Below, in pieces: positions 45,801 through 55,985 of a DNA stretch of 64,000 nt. The stretch is taken from assembly GCA_016584305.1 (NCBI GenBank), contig JACEEZ010016425.1, positions 350,739 to 414,738 of the forward strand, written 5' to 3'. The translations under genes were made by a program, and so were the position numbers. The notes below the pieces were generated by a model that ran no database searches, was not told the origin of the DNA, and saw only the letters and a list, made by a program, of their open reading frames with translations. The DNA is from Chionoecetes opilio (taxonomy: Eukaryota > Arthropoda > Malacostraca > Decapoda > Majidae). Every line of letters starts with the position of its first letter. The first letter of the stretch is position 1.

Positions 45801-46355
45801 GCGTTCATGTGGGCTGGCTGTGCCTGGCTGTTGATAAGTGGTAGGTTGAGCAGCGTTCATGTGGGCTGGCAGTGCCTGGCTGTTGATAAGTGGTGGGTTG
45901 AGCAGCGTTCATGTGGGCTGGCTGTGCCTGGCTGTTGATAAGTGGTGGGTTGAGCAGCGTTCATGTGGGCTGGCAGTGCCTGGCTGTTGATAAGTGGTGG
46001 GTTGAGCAGCGTTCATGTGGCTGGCAGTGCCTGGCTGTGAAACGGTGGGTTGAGCAGCGTTATGTGGGTGGCAGTGCTGGCTGTGATAAGCGGTAGGTTA
46101 GCAGTTATGTGGGCTGGCAGTGCTTGGCTGTTGATAAGTGGTAGGTTGAGCAGCGTTCATGTGGGCTGGCAGTGCCTGGCTGTTGATAAGTGGTAGGTTG
46201 AGCAGCGTTCATGTGGGCTGGCTGTGCCTGGCTGTTGATAAGTGGTAGGTTGAGCAGCGTTCATTTGGGCTGGCTGTGCCTGGCTGTTGATAAGTGGTGG
46301 GTTGAGCAGCATTCATGTGGGCTGGCTGTGCTTGGCTGTTTATAAGTGGTAGCTG
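42862..46355. repeat. 52-bp satellite array, about 60 units
   Basis: The unit (GTTGAGCAGCGTTCATGTGG... ending GTTGATAAGTGGTGG) repeats with a period of 52 bp and small indels. Common alternatives are CAGTGCC/CTGTGCC and GTGGTGG/GTGGTAG/GCGGTAG. Because 52 is not a multiple of three, all three frames are read in turn, giving Trp/Ala/Val-rich pseudo-peptides. A 390-bp insertion interrupts it at 45303-45692. Units near both edges are more diverged than those in the middle. Confidence 0.95.
45303..45692. mobile_element. Unclassified insertion inside the satellite
   Basis: A purine-rich start (GAA/AAG units), a GC-rich middle and a pyrimidine-rich end interrupt the array. The satellite resumes with a repeat of AGCGTTCATG, which also precedes the insertion, consistent with a 10-bp target duplication. 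It has no coding sequence and I do not recognise the family. Confidence 0.55.
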
Positions 46356-46359
46356 TTGT

Positions 46360-47048
46360 GACTCTCCCATCTGGTTCCCTGGTGAACATTGGGTTGACAA
46401 TAACCGGGTCGGTGGTGGGAGTTGGGTGGATGACTTGACTTTCGGGACATGGGCCAAGTCGCGAACTGACACTGTAGACTCCCGTCCATCCGGATGCCTT
46501 ATGCTTGCATAAGTTGGATTGGTGTCGATGAGCTCAACTACATCTACGAGGGGCTCATTCATGTTACCCGGACAAACCTCAGCAATACAGTTCCAGGAGT
46601 CATCAGCCACGAGGGTAGTGAGCTCCCATGAGTTGAGCGACGTTGGAAGGCAAAGAACAGTTCATGTGGGGTGGTATTTGTTGAAGTACACAACAATGAC
46701 CTTAGTGAGTGTAAAACATCCGGAAGCACTAGTTTCCAGTTTGCCAGGCAAGTTACGGGACCTGAGAGCCAACTTAAACTTGACTGCCTTCCATAGGATA
46801 CCATTAAATCTTTCTACCTGCCCATTACCTATCGGGTGGTATGGAGTAGTGCGGATGGTTGCAACTCCCTTTTGAGAAAGGTATGTTTTGAGGTCTTTAG
46901 ACATGAAGGAGCTACCTTGATCTGAATTAATGTAATTTGGCATTCCACACAGGCTGAAAATCTGCTCCAGGCATCTAATCACCGTTACAGTATTCATGTT
47001 GGGGCATGGCAAGGCAAAAGGGAAACGTGAATACTCGTCAACAACTGT
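46360..47048 (-). pseudogene. Ty3/Gypsy integrase fragment
   Basis: The integrase core is readable from VVDEYSRFPFA (first D) through INSDQGSSF (second D) to GNGQVERFN (E), with exactly 35 residues between the last two acidic residues, the D-D35-E pattern. A frameshift near 46790 and further slips lead to the C-terminal region containing EPLVDVVELIDTNPTY and TVSVRDLAHVP. Reverse transcriptase, protease and LTRs are absent. The fragment abuts the Tigger C-terminal part at about 47048 and the satellite at about 46360, so both borders are rearrangement points. Confidence 0.85.
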
Positions 47049-47312
47049 CGACGTTAAGGCACTCATTCTCATGGACAATGCTCCCGCACATCCCGCTGAT
47101 CTGGCCAGCCAGGATGGCCGCATCCGTGCCGTGTTTTTGCCACCTAACACGACACCACTGATCCAGCCAATGGACCAGGGCGTCATAAGTGCCTTCAAGA
47201 GACGTTACCAGAGAAAATATTTCGATGATGTTCTGGTGGTTCTTGAGGATGAGTCTGACAAAGAAGAAAACGATTGCACCGTGAGACTGAATCGAGGCCT
47301 ATTACCTGCATA
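47049..47312 (+). pseudogene. Tigger/pogo transposase, C-terminal catalytic fragment
   Basis: VKALILMDNAPAHP contains the second catalytic Asp of the DDE_1 domain, and FLPPNTTPLIQPMDQGVI and KRRYQRKYF are typical of Tigger transposases. The first catalytic Asp region is missing, lost between 42838 and 47049. The frame ends at a TAG at 47311. Confidence 0.82.
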
Positions 47313-47314
47313 GT

Positions 47315-47395
47315 CCGTCAGCGCCAACTTCGGCTATATGGGCATGTGGCACGCTACCCTTAAACTGATCATTCTTCTCACCGGGTTGTATCTGT
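47315..47395 (+). pseudogene. Short LINE ORF2 C-terminal remnant
   Basis: RQRQLRLYGHVARYP followed by DHSSHRV resembles the C-terminal end of some LINE ORF2 proteins. It is only about 27 codons, contains a stop, and sits between the Tigger and RNase H fragments. Confidence 0.4.
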
Positions 47396-48106
47396 AAGTA
47401 TCTACACAGACTCCCTCTCCTCACTCCACCTCCTCCTCTCCCGCCACCCCCACTCATCCACGTCCCTCGTCCACATCGTCCAGAGAGCCCTTCTGCACCT
47501 TACCACCGAGGGCTGGGATATCGCTTTTCAGTGGGTTCCCTCCCACGCTGGTATCCCAGGCAACGAGGTAGCGGACTCTGCTGCCAGGATGGCCTTGACA
47601 GAAGTAAACACAACACCCTTCCCTCTGCCGCTCTCCACAGCCACACGCCTCATCTCCCGGGTCTGCTGCTCCACCTGGAATAACACGCTCGGCGATGCCC
47701 TCCGCATCACCTCCATGGGCCAATACCGCAGTGACTCTTCCCCCCAGCCCTGGATACGGCAAAAATCCCGTGTCCTGGATGTCACTCTCACCAGCCTCCG
47801 CCTGGGGCACACGACACTCACGGCTCACCTGCACTGTCTTCGTCTGTCCCCTGTCCCCCACAGCCCCTGGTGCAGAAACGTCTCCTATTGAACACTTTCT
47901 GCTGCAGTGTCCGCGCTTCCACTCCCACCGTGTAGTGCTACAGTCTCAACTCCTCGCCCTGAACGTCACCACCTTTGACCTGTCCACCCTGCTGGCGGCG
48001 GCGGGCGTCCACCCCTCCCGGCAACACGCCGTCATCCGCCTCACCTGTGCCTTCCTGAGGAGGACAGGTCAACTACCACGCCTGTGATAGCATCATAGGA
48101 CATCAC
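47396..48106 (+). pseudogene. LINE ORF2 3' part: RNase H and CCHC-like tail
   Basis: IYTDSLSSL holds a catalytic Asp of RNase H, and WVPSHAGIPGNEVADSAA holds the conserved His and Asp of the last motif. A downstream CPWC...EHFLLQCPRF zinc-knuckle-like motif is reached after a one-base frameshift near 47880, and the protein stops at 48087. The RNase H domain marks a LINE of a different clade from the jockey copy upstream (I/R1/LOA-like types carry it). The 3' untranslated region is split by an insertion at 48110 and resumes at 52206. Confidence 0.8.
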
Positions 48107-48805
48107 CAGGAGGGATATTTACCAAATCTTGCGAACGTTCACAGCAGGCTTGCGAATTCACAAGCCTTGTGAATGTTCACAATTTCTTAGGACATATTTA
48201 CTAAGCTTGAGAACGGCTGTGAACGTTCGCGAAGTGTTCGCAATCTGCGAGTGCTCCTGACCACTCGCAAGGCCTTGCGAACACTAAATAACTCAACTAA
48301 ACCAAACCCAAACATATCCTATACCTAACCAAAACTAAACCTATAGGTACATAATCTAACGAAACTCATTTGTAATCTAACCTACCGTCAATAGTAGCCT
48401 ATTATTTATGTAGTGGGCTTTCAAAAGTCCTAGGGATTCTTACCTACATCATCGTGGAGATTTGTTCATTCTGAGTATTTTAAAACACATTTCCCATGCC
48501 GCAATTGAATAATAATGGCGTTACATGTATACTGCCGAAAATCTATCGTTATTTGAGCCAGGAATGGTTAAATTAGGTTAAATTAGATTAGGGTAGGTTA
48601 GAGATTGGGTTTTGATTTAGTAACAATTGATATCAAGAACAAATGAAAGCTATCAATACTATGGCAATGCGAAATAGAGCAATGTTTGCTGGGCGGGCCG
48701 GGAGGGGCGGGTTGGGCACCCCTTACACATATAAACTGAAATTTATTTCCGACAAAAACGAATGACAGATTAATTTACTACACGACTATAGTGTTATTGA
48801 TGGTA

Positions 48806-48912
48806 GGGATACGGGCCATACCTATAGCCACCGCGGCTAGAGATACGTTTCATACCTATAGCCACCGCGGCTAGAGATACGGGTTCATCATACCTATAGC
48901 CGCCGCGGCTAG
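48806..48912. repeat. Three-unit tandem repeat with palindromic CCGCGG core
   Basis: Three units of 33-38 bp, each with ATACCTATAGCC(A/G)CCGCGGCTAG. Each contains AGCC-x-CCGCGGCT, a near-palindrome. Confidence 0.85.
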
Positions 48913-49165
48913 AGTTGTTCTTGGCGCTCCATAATAGTAGATAAATGCGTAGTATGTAGATAAGGTGCTAGGCAGTGGTAGAAAATGTACACACTGCTGT
49001 ATTCCGTGCCAAAATATGTAGTTTGTTTGTTTGTTTAGAGGATAATTCCTCAGAGCCATAGTGATCTACCGCTCCAGTTTTAGTGTTGGCCGAAGCCACC
49101 ACCCCGGGAGGGGGGTCACAAACCCCCGGCTAACACCCGTTACCCATTCACTGCTGGGTGGACAG

Positions 49166-51834
49166 TAGGGTGCCAATAGCGCATAGGGGTAATTTTTCAA
49201 AGTCAATATTTTTTCACGTACTTTTGTGGTATTCTGCCTTGTACTTAGAAATTGTCGTGTGCAAAGTTTCAGGCTAATTGGTTGATATTTAGAGGTGGCG
49301 GATCGATCTTGAACATTTCCTCTTTTCGCCCTCAGGTCATGACCACGAGAAAGCAAACTGAAGTTTGGCTTCTTGACCATAGTGTTCCTACTATCACAGG
49401 AGCAAAACTTCCCAGCCGTGGAGACGTTTTATGATGATTTTTCTACGCACACAAGGAAGAGAAGAAGACGGTGCAGCAGAGTGCAGTTGAGGCTGCAAAG
49501 GAGGTCCTCGACTTCTGGACACGAGCTAGGATCCCCGCCATCGCAGAAACTAGCGTGAGGAGGAAGATTACTGGACTTTTCGACGAGTGGAAGATCCTGA
49601 GCAAAAGCAAGAATAACTCTGGAGTCCCGCCTGCCGAAAAACAGAAGACCTTCCAAGAAAGTCTCCCAGACCTTTTGGACATCGCCCACTCCGACGCCCT
49701 CACTCTGATGACCATTCCTGAAGACAAGGAATTCCTTCTTGCCCAGCGGAGAAGGGAGGCGGGGTTCGATGGCTGGTCTGGACAAGAAGCTGAAAGAATC
49801 GGTTTGCCGACGTGAAAGCTCTCTCTCACGTAGCCGTCAACAGACGCCAAAAGGAGAAGAGATGGTGGAGCTGGAGTCGTCATCGTCTGAGTCATCAAGT
49901 CCAGCCAACCCTGCCAACACATCGACTTCTTCCGACGCCGGGGTCGCTTCTCCACCAAAGCGATTGAGGACACGGGGCACGAAGTCCGTCCTATCCCCTG
50001 ATCTCGTCGGAGCCCTTGACAGAAGTGGGGTCAGTAGCCGCCAAGCCCTTCGAATTGTGGCGGCTACGGCAAGTAGCTTGGGCCACGATCCACAAGAGCT
50101 TGTGCTGAATCCCGAGTCCATTCGACAGGCAAGAGCGAAGTACAGGTCCACTTTGGCGAAGGACATCAAAGAGACTTTCAGTCCTCTTACCCCTCTTACC
50201 GTTCATTGGGACAGGAAGATCCTTCCTCAGGACGATGGCACTCGCGCCGAAAGACTCGCCATCCTCGTCACAGGAGGAGGAGTGAAGCTCCTAGGAGTCC
50301 CGAAACTGCACTCCGGAACTGGTGATGCCGCCGCTACAGCTGTGTTCGAGGCTCTAGAAGACTGGGGGGTCCAGGAACGAGTCGTGGCGATGTGCTTCGA
50401 CACAACCAGTGCCAACACTGGAGCCATCAATGGTGCATGCACCATCTTGCAACAGAAGATCGGCTGACCCCTCGTTTCACTTGCTTGCCGTCATCACGTC
50501 CACGAACTTGTCCTTGAGAAGGCCTTTTCTACGTGTTTGGGGTCATCTTCTGGTCCTGAGATCACCATCTTCTCTCGCTTCAAGGACTACTGGTCTTACA
50601 TCAACCAGTCGGCAATAAACCCTCCCACCAACGAAGATCTGCCGGAGAGTCTGGTCTCCAAGAGGGACGATCTCATTCAAGGTTTGAAACGTCTGCTTCA
50701 GACAAAGCAGCCCCGTGACGACTATAAGGAACTCGCTGAGCTGAGCATCCTTTTCCTCGGCGGCGCTCTTCCGAAGACCTCGATTCGTAGCCCCGGAGCG
50801 CTTCATCGAGCGCGTTGGATGGCGCGTATCATTTACGCTCTGAAGATGATCTTGTTTCGGGAGCAGCTGACTGGAGTCGTCACACCTAGAGAAATGTCAG
50901 CCCTCCAGCGGTTCTCATCGTTCGCAACCGAGATCTACGTCCTGCGATGGTTCGAATCGACGGTTCCATCCTACGCTCCCGCCAACGATCTTGGATTCGC
51001 TAAGGACATCCTTCAGTACCACGACGAAAGTATTCGGAAGGCCTGCTTCACCACTCTGAGCCGCCATTTCTGGTACTTGAGCGAAGATCTCATTGGCCTG
51101 TCACTGTTCGACTCACGTCTCCCTGTCTCCGACAAACAAGCAATTGTACAGGCCATTCTCTACGATAAAGGAGCCGAGGAACCCGCCAAGTGAATAAACC
51201 TCCCATCACAAGTTCCTGCGGCAACACTGCCCTCCTTCGCCACAAAAAATTCCCTCCGCCTCTTCGAAGCTCTTGATATCAAGACCGACTTCCTGTCCGC
51301 CAACCCTTGGAAGTGGCAGGAAGAGGAATCATACGTCGAGGCCTGCCGCCGAATCGAGGGACTTCGCGTCGTCAACGACACAGCCGAGCGAGGAGTGGCG
51401 CTCATCCAGTCCTTCAACCTCCGGCTGACCAAAGACGAGGAACAGCGCCAGTTCTTCCTCCAAGTTGTGGAGGCCCATCGCCATCAACAGCCCGGGACCT
51501 CAAAGGCGTCCCTTCCCCGGCCAAGCCGGCCACAATGAGTGGGGTGGCTCCCCATGATACCCCCCCCCACCGAGGGGCTAATACTCACCAAGAGACCAAG
51601 AGGGGGACCAGCAGCCCTGCTGGGGAAGGGATGTCTGGCTTGTCCGCTTTCAAGAGATGACATCCCCTCCTTAATAGGCCAGTGCATAAGGGTAAATAAC
51701 AAAGTTGTAATCCGCCACCCCTAAATATCAACCGATTGAGGTTAAACTTTGCATACGATGGTTTCTTGCATAGATGCACCATTACACCAAAGTAGGAAGA
51801 AAAATTCAAACTTTTGATTTTTATTGGCACCCTA
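49166..51834 (+). mobile_element. hAT transposon (2669 bp, 8-bp target duplication)
   Basis: Ends TAGGGTGCC...GGCACCCTA fit the hAT end pattern YARNG. The 8-bp duplication GTGGACAG is perfect at 49158-49165 and 51835-51842, and the SINE sequence confirms a single GTGGACAG in the empty site. Subterminal repeats (GTTGATATTTAG(A/G)GGTGGCGGAT) are also inverted. One transposase-like gene fills the interior. This is the cleanest insertion in the window. Confidence 0.93.
49339..51538 (+). pseudogene. hAT-type transposase, inactivated by TGA stops
   Basis: About 730 codons. The N-terminal part (TTRKQTEVWLL...) reads on past a TGATGA at 49432-49437 into HKEEKKTVQQSAVE. One frame change near 49750 leads to RRGSMAGLDKKLKES. 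The catalytic half has MCFDTTSANTGAINGAC (candidate first Asp), then LACRHHVHELVLEK, RWMARIIYALKMILF and, near the C-terminus, VNDTAERGVAL with the last acidic residue. In-frame stops at 50465 (KIG-stop-PLV) and 51191 (AK-stop-INL) are both TGA. All four stops can come from CGA by one C-to-T change. The protein would catalyse cut-and-paste transposition, but this copy cannot be translated fully. Confidence 0.82.
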
Positions 51835-51894
51835 GTGGACAGGGGCTCGGGTTTTAAGAAAGACCACCCATCTGTCTTCGCTCCGCCGGGGGAT

Positions 51895-52110
51895 ATATTT
51901 ATAAACAAAATTCCTTTATATTGATATTTATTGCTGCAATAATACATTTCTTACAAGAATAAGCAATTCTTCTACGGTTTTTGGTCACAATATATCCTTT
52001 GTATTTGTTATTTGTAGTGAAAGAATTATTGGGGTGGCGTTAATTTCAATGTTTGTTATGATCGCAAGGAGCGGAGGATTCAGAGCTGGGAGCTGTTCAC
52101 AAGACTGATA
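51895..52110. other. Remaining interior of the Harbinger-like element
   Basis: AT-rich, with no gene. It leads into the right end of the element. Confidence 0.5.
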
Positions 52111-52205
52111 AATAGTTCGCAAGGATAGCTCCCAACATTGAACAGCCCTCTATTCTGCTAACAGAAATTTGCAAACGTTCACAGACTTGTGGTAAATATC
52201 CCTCC

Positions 52206-52266
52206 AGGGCTCATAGTGTTCCCCAAGGGATCCTCGCAGCCCTAAAACAAGAAACAAGAAGAACAA
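52206..52266 (+). other. 3' end of the RNase H LINE
   Basis: Continuation of the LINE 3' untranslated region after the nested insertion, ending in a simple AACAAGAAACAAGAAG tract that could serve as its tail. Confidence 0.45.
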
Positions 52267-53640
52267 GAACTAGCGTGGGAACATAGGGGGTTTTGGCTTG
52301 GCAAATACAAAGCCAGGAGCGAAAAGTCTACATTTCTAGCGTGTGCCCAAACTCCCCCCTTCCCCCAACAACAACACACACACAATCTAGCCCCATCCCA
52401 TAAACCTATTGGGGGGCACTGCACCCCACCCCACTGTGGGGGGCACCGTATTTTCATGGCGGGGGGTCACGTGCCACGTACAGGTACGTACCTACGCCAG
52501 GGTAGCAGAAAACCTTGGGCCCCTACCAGCCTCGCCGTGACGTCATGACTTAGGCTCCGCCCACGTAAATATATTTCAAAATAAACTTTTGTTCCTGGTT
52601 CAATCTTGGATCTGATTACAGTTTTAGAATTGGCATTTCATATCATGAATTTTGATGTATCTACCATGATTTTTAATGCGATATTTAAAAAGTCGATAAA
52701 AATTAGAAGAAATATGGCGCTGATGGCGCCCCCTATATAGTCTGTTTATTTTGATAATTCTCCCGCCAATTGCAGGTTTATGAGGCTTTACTTGTTTGTC
52801 TGATTTATATCTAACATTTCCACATAGACAATGTACTTAGTGAGGCGCGTTATGAGGCTATGGACGTGAAGGCTCGCAGTCGTGGTCTGGCAAGGCAACT
52901 GCAAAAAAACTTTTTTTTTAAATTCTTTGGTTTGAGGCAATAATTGTGTTAGATAATTAAACCAATATATTTGTAGTGTTTTTTGGATATGTTATGCGTT
53001 TTCCGTCCTAATTTGGGCTTGGCGAAACCCCTTTATTTTTTTTTTATTATTTTTTTTTTTTTCCATCTATCCCCTGCTTAGATGTATTAGGTTTTATTTT
53101 CTTATTGTTTGGGAATTTTTGTTCTTCATTTAAGCCCTTTTACGCCGTAAAGTGTCTGGTGGCGAAAGTACTCTGGGTTTTCCCCCCCTTTGAGTCCCCC
53201 CTTTTCCCCCCATAAATCTAACCTAAACCCCTTAAGGGGAGGGTTCCCCCCCCTCGCCCCCCGGGTAACTAACCAAAAACCTCTTACGGGCCCCCCCCCT
53301 AAAACCCCCCCCCCCCCGGTAACCCTAACAAATTGTACCCTAACCTCTTAGCGGGGGGGGGGGGGGGGTCCCAACCCGGTCATCATTCTTTTGGTGGGGA
53401 CGTCGGTTCCACTCTCTGACTCAAAAAAATCCAACCCATTTCCCTTGTCTGGGGAATTTTTTTAAAACACCCCTAACTCAAAAATATTTTTTTTGCGCGC
53501 ATATTACTTATATTAATACAATAAAGGGCGATGTGGGAAAGTTTCTTTGGCTTTTAACCGGGTAACAAGAAGAAAACGGATTCAAGCAGGAAAAGTTAAT
53601 TTAAAAAAGGAAAGGGAGAAACTGGTTTTCAAAATAGGGG
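52267..53640. other. Noncoding sequence with a CRE palindrome, then error-rich C/G runs
   Basis: A perfect CRE (TGACGTCA, 52538-52545) and a GC box (CTCCGCCC near 52555) lie in a GC-richer patch, but no downstream coding exon is recognised. From about 53030 to 53400 long C and G runs show poor sequence quality. No gene is seen. Confidence 0.4.
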
Positions 53641-53649
53641 GGTTTGAAT

Positions 53650-53830
53650 GATTAAAAATGGACCGTCTTAGGTGGTATGGGGAGTCTTTTTGGGGTTTTT
53701 AAAAGGGAGACTGGATTAATTCTGGATGGGATGAAAGGGGGATGTAGGAGTGTTAAAAACGGACTACCACTGTGGTCCCAGCCTCTTGTACTTCCTATGT
53801 TCTTTGTTTCTCGCTTTACTGGCCGCACTT
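53650..53830 (-). repeat. Dispersed decapod repeat family A, inverted fragment
   Basis: Recognised by 'GGGGGATGTAGGAGTG' and 'CAGCCTCTTGTACTTCC', reverse complement of 3010-3205, with errors. Confidence 0.6.
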
Positions 53831-53846
53831 GGGGGGGGTGCAGTCA

Positions 53847-54048
53847 GTTCGTACACAAGTTTTTTCGTACCCATAATTCGTACACCAAAAAGTTTTTTTC
53901 GTGCTGTATGCCCCCATGTCTTTTCGTACCCCCACCCAAAGAGTAAACTTGATTACTAGAGTACCAAAAACACAGGTATGAGAAAAACCAAAATCATGTA
54001 CAAACAACTAACAAAACCTGGTACGAAAAAACTTGTGTACAAACTCCC
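53847..54048. mobile_element. Short inverted-repeat element (TTCGTACACAAG ends), copy 1
   Basis: The left end TTCGTACACAAGTTTTTTCG is matched by the right end CGAAAAAACTTGTGTACAA. The interior repeats the motif TTCGTAC several times. A second copy is at 58990-59195. The roughly 200-bp size and lack of coding capacity fit a MITE. Confidence 0.72.
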
Positions 54049-54099
54049 TTAACCCCTTTCAGGTCGTGAACTTGACTGTTTTTTTATTAGTTTCAAACC

Positions 54100-54540
54100 C
54101 GTGATTGTGAGCCCGCGTCTATGTTGTCTCTGGGCCCCCCCAAAAGTAGTATTAAAAATAAATATTAATATAAAAAATTATTATTTTCTCACCGAAGGCA
54201 TACAAAAAAACACATAATATTAACGAGGGAATGAATTTAATCAAAAGTAAAAAATTGATAATAGCTAAAACCCTCTATTATAATAATAAAAATAAAAATA
54301 ATAATAAAAATAATAATTCACCCGGAGCAAACAAAAAAAAAAGAACACAACAAACAAAATTAACTGAATGCAATATAATAACAAGTTTGTGACGATGCTT
54401 TACCTAAAATATTGATGTGCCGGTATTATGTGTTTATTGATAGTTTTTAATTACCATGACTGTGTTTTGTTACTTCCAAAACCATCATTATGCAGGTTAC
54501 CCCTTCACCCCCAAATCTTTCCTTGGCTATATCAAATCGG
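54100..54540. other. AT-rich sequence with (TAA)n and a family B fragment
   Basis: ATAATAATAAAAATAAA-type repeats occur at about 54280-54320, and a family B fragment ('CTTCACCCCCAAATCTTTCC') at 54490-54545. Confidence 0.6.
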
Positions 54541-54574
54541 GTTGTGGGCATGAGGCAGGTGTGAGTACAGTGTG

Positions 54575-55180
54575 AGGCAAAACATAAGACATAAGAAAAA
54601 AAGGAAGCTCAGGGCCCGCGACCCTACACGGTAGTTCCTTTCACCTAACCCCCCTCACCACCTTTCACCCATCCATAAACCTTCCACTCCTCTTTAAGGG
54701 CTCCCAAATACCCCGCACAAATCCCTGTCTACGGGAACCATTCCATGTTTTCACCACCCTTTTGTGAACCATTTTTTTCCCTATTTTCCAAAAATTTTAC
54801 CTTTTCCGCTTGAATCCTTACTTCTTGTTCCCCCCTTTAAAGCCTAAGAACTTTTCCTACTTCTCCTTTTTTAAAATCCCTTTTATCCCTTAAATACTTC
54901 TATCAGATCTCTTCTCTGCTCTCTCGAGGAGTGAAATTTTTTAATATTTAAATTCCTTCTCAAAAACAAAAGTTACCTCCCTTGTACTTTTGGCCTTCTC
55001 TGCACTTTTTCTAACAACCTATATCCATCCTGAAATATGGAGCCAAAACTGAACCCATAGTCTAGGGAGGTCTGCTAAGCCAGAAAAAGCTTTAGAAAAA
55101 CTTCCGCCTTCTACTTTTAACACTGGAAATGAATCCAAAATACTCTATTGCTCTATTTCTGGCCTAAATACATTGTTTCC
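54575..55180 (+). repeat. Dispersed decapod repeat family A, long copy
   Basis: Starts 'ACATAAGAAAAAAAGGAAGC' and continues for 600 bp through 'CCATCCATAAACC', 'TAAATACTTCTATCAGATC' and 'GAGCCAAAACTGAACCCATAG'. This is the most complete copy in the window, though error-rich. It does not encode a protein. Confidence 0.75.
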
Positions 55181-55189
55181 TAGGTCGGG

Positions 55190-55680
55190 GGTCCGGGGCT
55201 CACCCTCACCGCAGCGCGTGCTCTCTGTGCCCTGACTTTTCCCCTGTTTGCAGGGGGCTGAGGTCACAGTCCTACGGGCTCCCCCTGTGTCCTGCGGGGA
55301 CCACTGTTGCAGGTGCTGAGGTTACGTCCTACTGGCTCTCGTTCCTGATGTGACCACTGTTGCAGGTGCTAGGTCCAGTCCCCTGGCTTTCTGTTTCCTA
55401 CTGGGGACCACTGTTGCAGGTGGTGAGGTCACAGTCCCAGCTGGCTCTCTGTTCCTGATGTGACCACTGTTTGCGGGCTGGGGGTCACGTCCCCAGCGGG
55501 CTCCTGGGGGTCCTGACTGGACCACTGTTGCAGGTGGTGAGTCACAGCCCCCACTGGCCTCTGGTCTGACTCTGACCACTGTTGGGGTACTGGATCACGC
55601 CCCACTGGCTCTCTGTGTCCTGATTGTGCCCACTGTTGCAGGGTTTGAGGTCACAGTTCCAGCTGGCTCCTGTGTGCTGA
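55190..55680. repeat. Minisatellite of about 56 bp, eight to nine units
   Basis: GACCACTGTTGCAGGTG begins units at 55299, 55352, 55406, 55462, 55520 and 55573, giving spacings of 53-58 bp, with further partial units on both sides. Length variation is probably error. Confidence 0.88.
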
Positions 55681-55985
55681 ATCAAGTTCCGCTGGTTTTC
55701 TGCTGCCACAAAGGTCCGCCCCGGCATCCCAAAGCTTCCTGCGGGACTGACCCCATGTTGCTGCGCGAGATTGCTGTGGTGGAGGCCGTGGGGGGAGGAG
55801 CGCACCACCAGGGGCCGGGGAGCAGCAGCAGCGTCTGCCTCGCTTGGGGAGGCACAGAGGGAGGCAAAAATCACCTGGGGGCAGGCAGCTCGGGCCAAAA
55901 GGAGAGAGGCATTTTTGTTGCTCACAATGTACTCAATCATTCAATGCAGACCCTGCTTGAGGACTTCCTACACAAGTCGTCAAGG
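55681..55985 (+). other. Possible N-terminal part of the zinc-finger locus
   Basis: GC-rich sequence open on the plus strand from 55626 that runs into the first zinc finger. It carries no recognisable domain (Gly/Ser/Ala-rich). It may be an exon or a chance open frame. Confidence 0.3.

Larger units (their letters stand above)
49082..51893 (-). mobile_element. tRNA-Val SINE split by a hAT insertion
   Basis: The SINE body is readable on the minus strand at 49082-49165 (GGTGTTAGCC, CAGCAGTGAATGG) and continues at 51835-51893 (CTGTCCAC, AAAACCCGAGCCCC, GATGGG) to a truncated tRNA head. Joined across the insertion it matches 18005-18290. The tRNA head is lost beyond 51893. Confidence 0.85.
48110..52205. 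mobile_element. Harbinger-like non-autonomous element (host of nested insertions)
   Basis: The terminal inverted repeat GAGGGATATTTACCA is at both ends, and CAG flanks it at 48107-48109 and 52206-52208. The restored target reads CACCAGG, which fits the CACCWGG core preferred by some Harbinger elements with CWG duplications. The inner ends are rich in repeated GAACGTTC-type motifs. The element has no gene of its own in the 1.3 kb that is not nested insertion. Superfamily is inference. Confidence 0.6.

Noticed and set aside
42983..46300. Long Trp/Ala/Val-rich and Pro/Gln/His-rich open frames on both strands
   Set aside because: They are readings of the 52-bp satellite. The unit is not a multiple of three and frames change at every indel, so no protein is implied.
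47454..47861. Minus-strand open frame opposite the RNase H fragment
   Set aside because: The plus strand has clear RNase H motifs; the minus reading has no domain.
49443..50169. Minus-strand Ser/Leu-rich open frames inside the hAT
   Set aside because: They are antisense to the transposase, whose plus-strand motifs and element ends are convincing.
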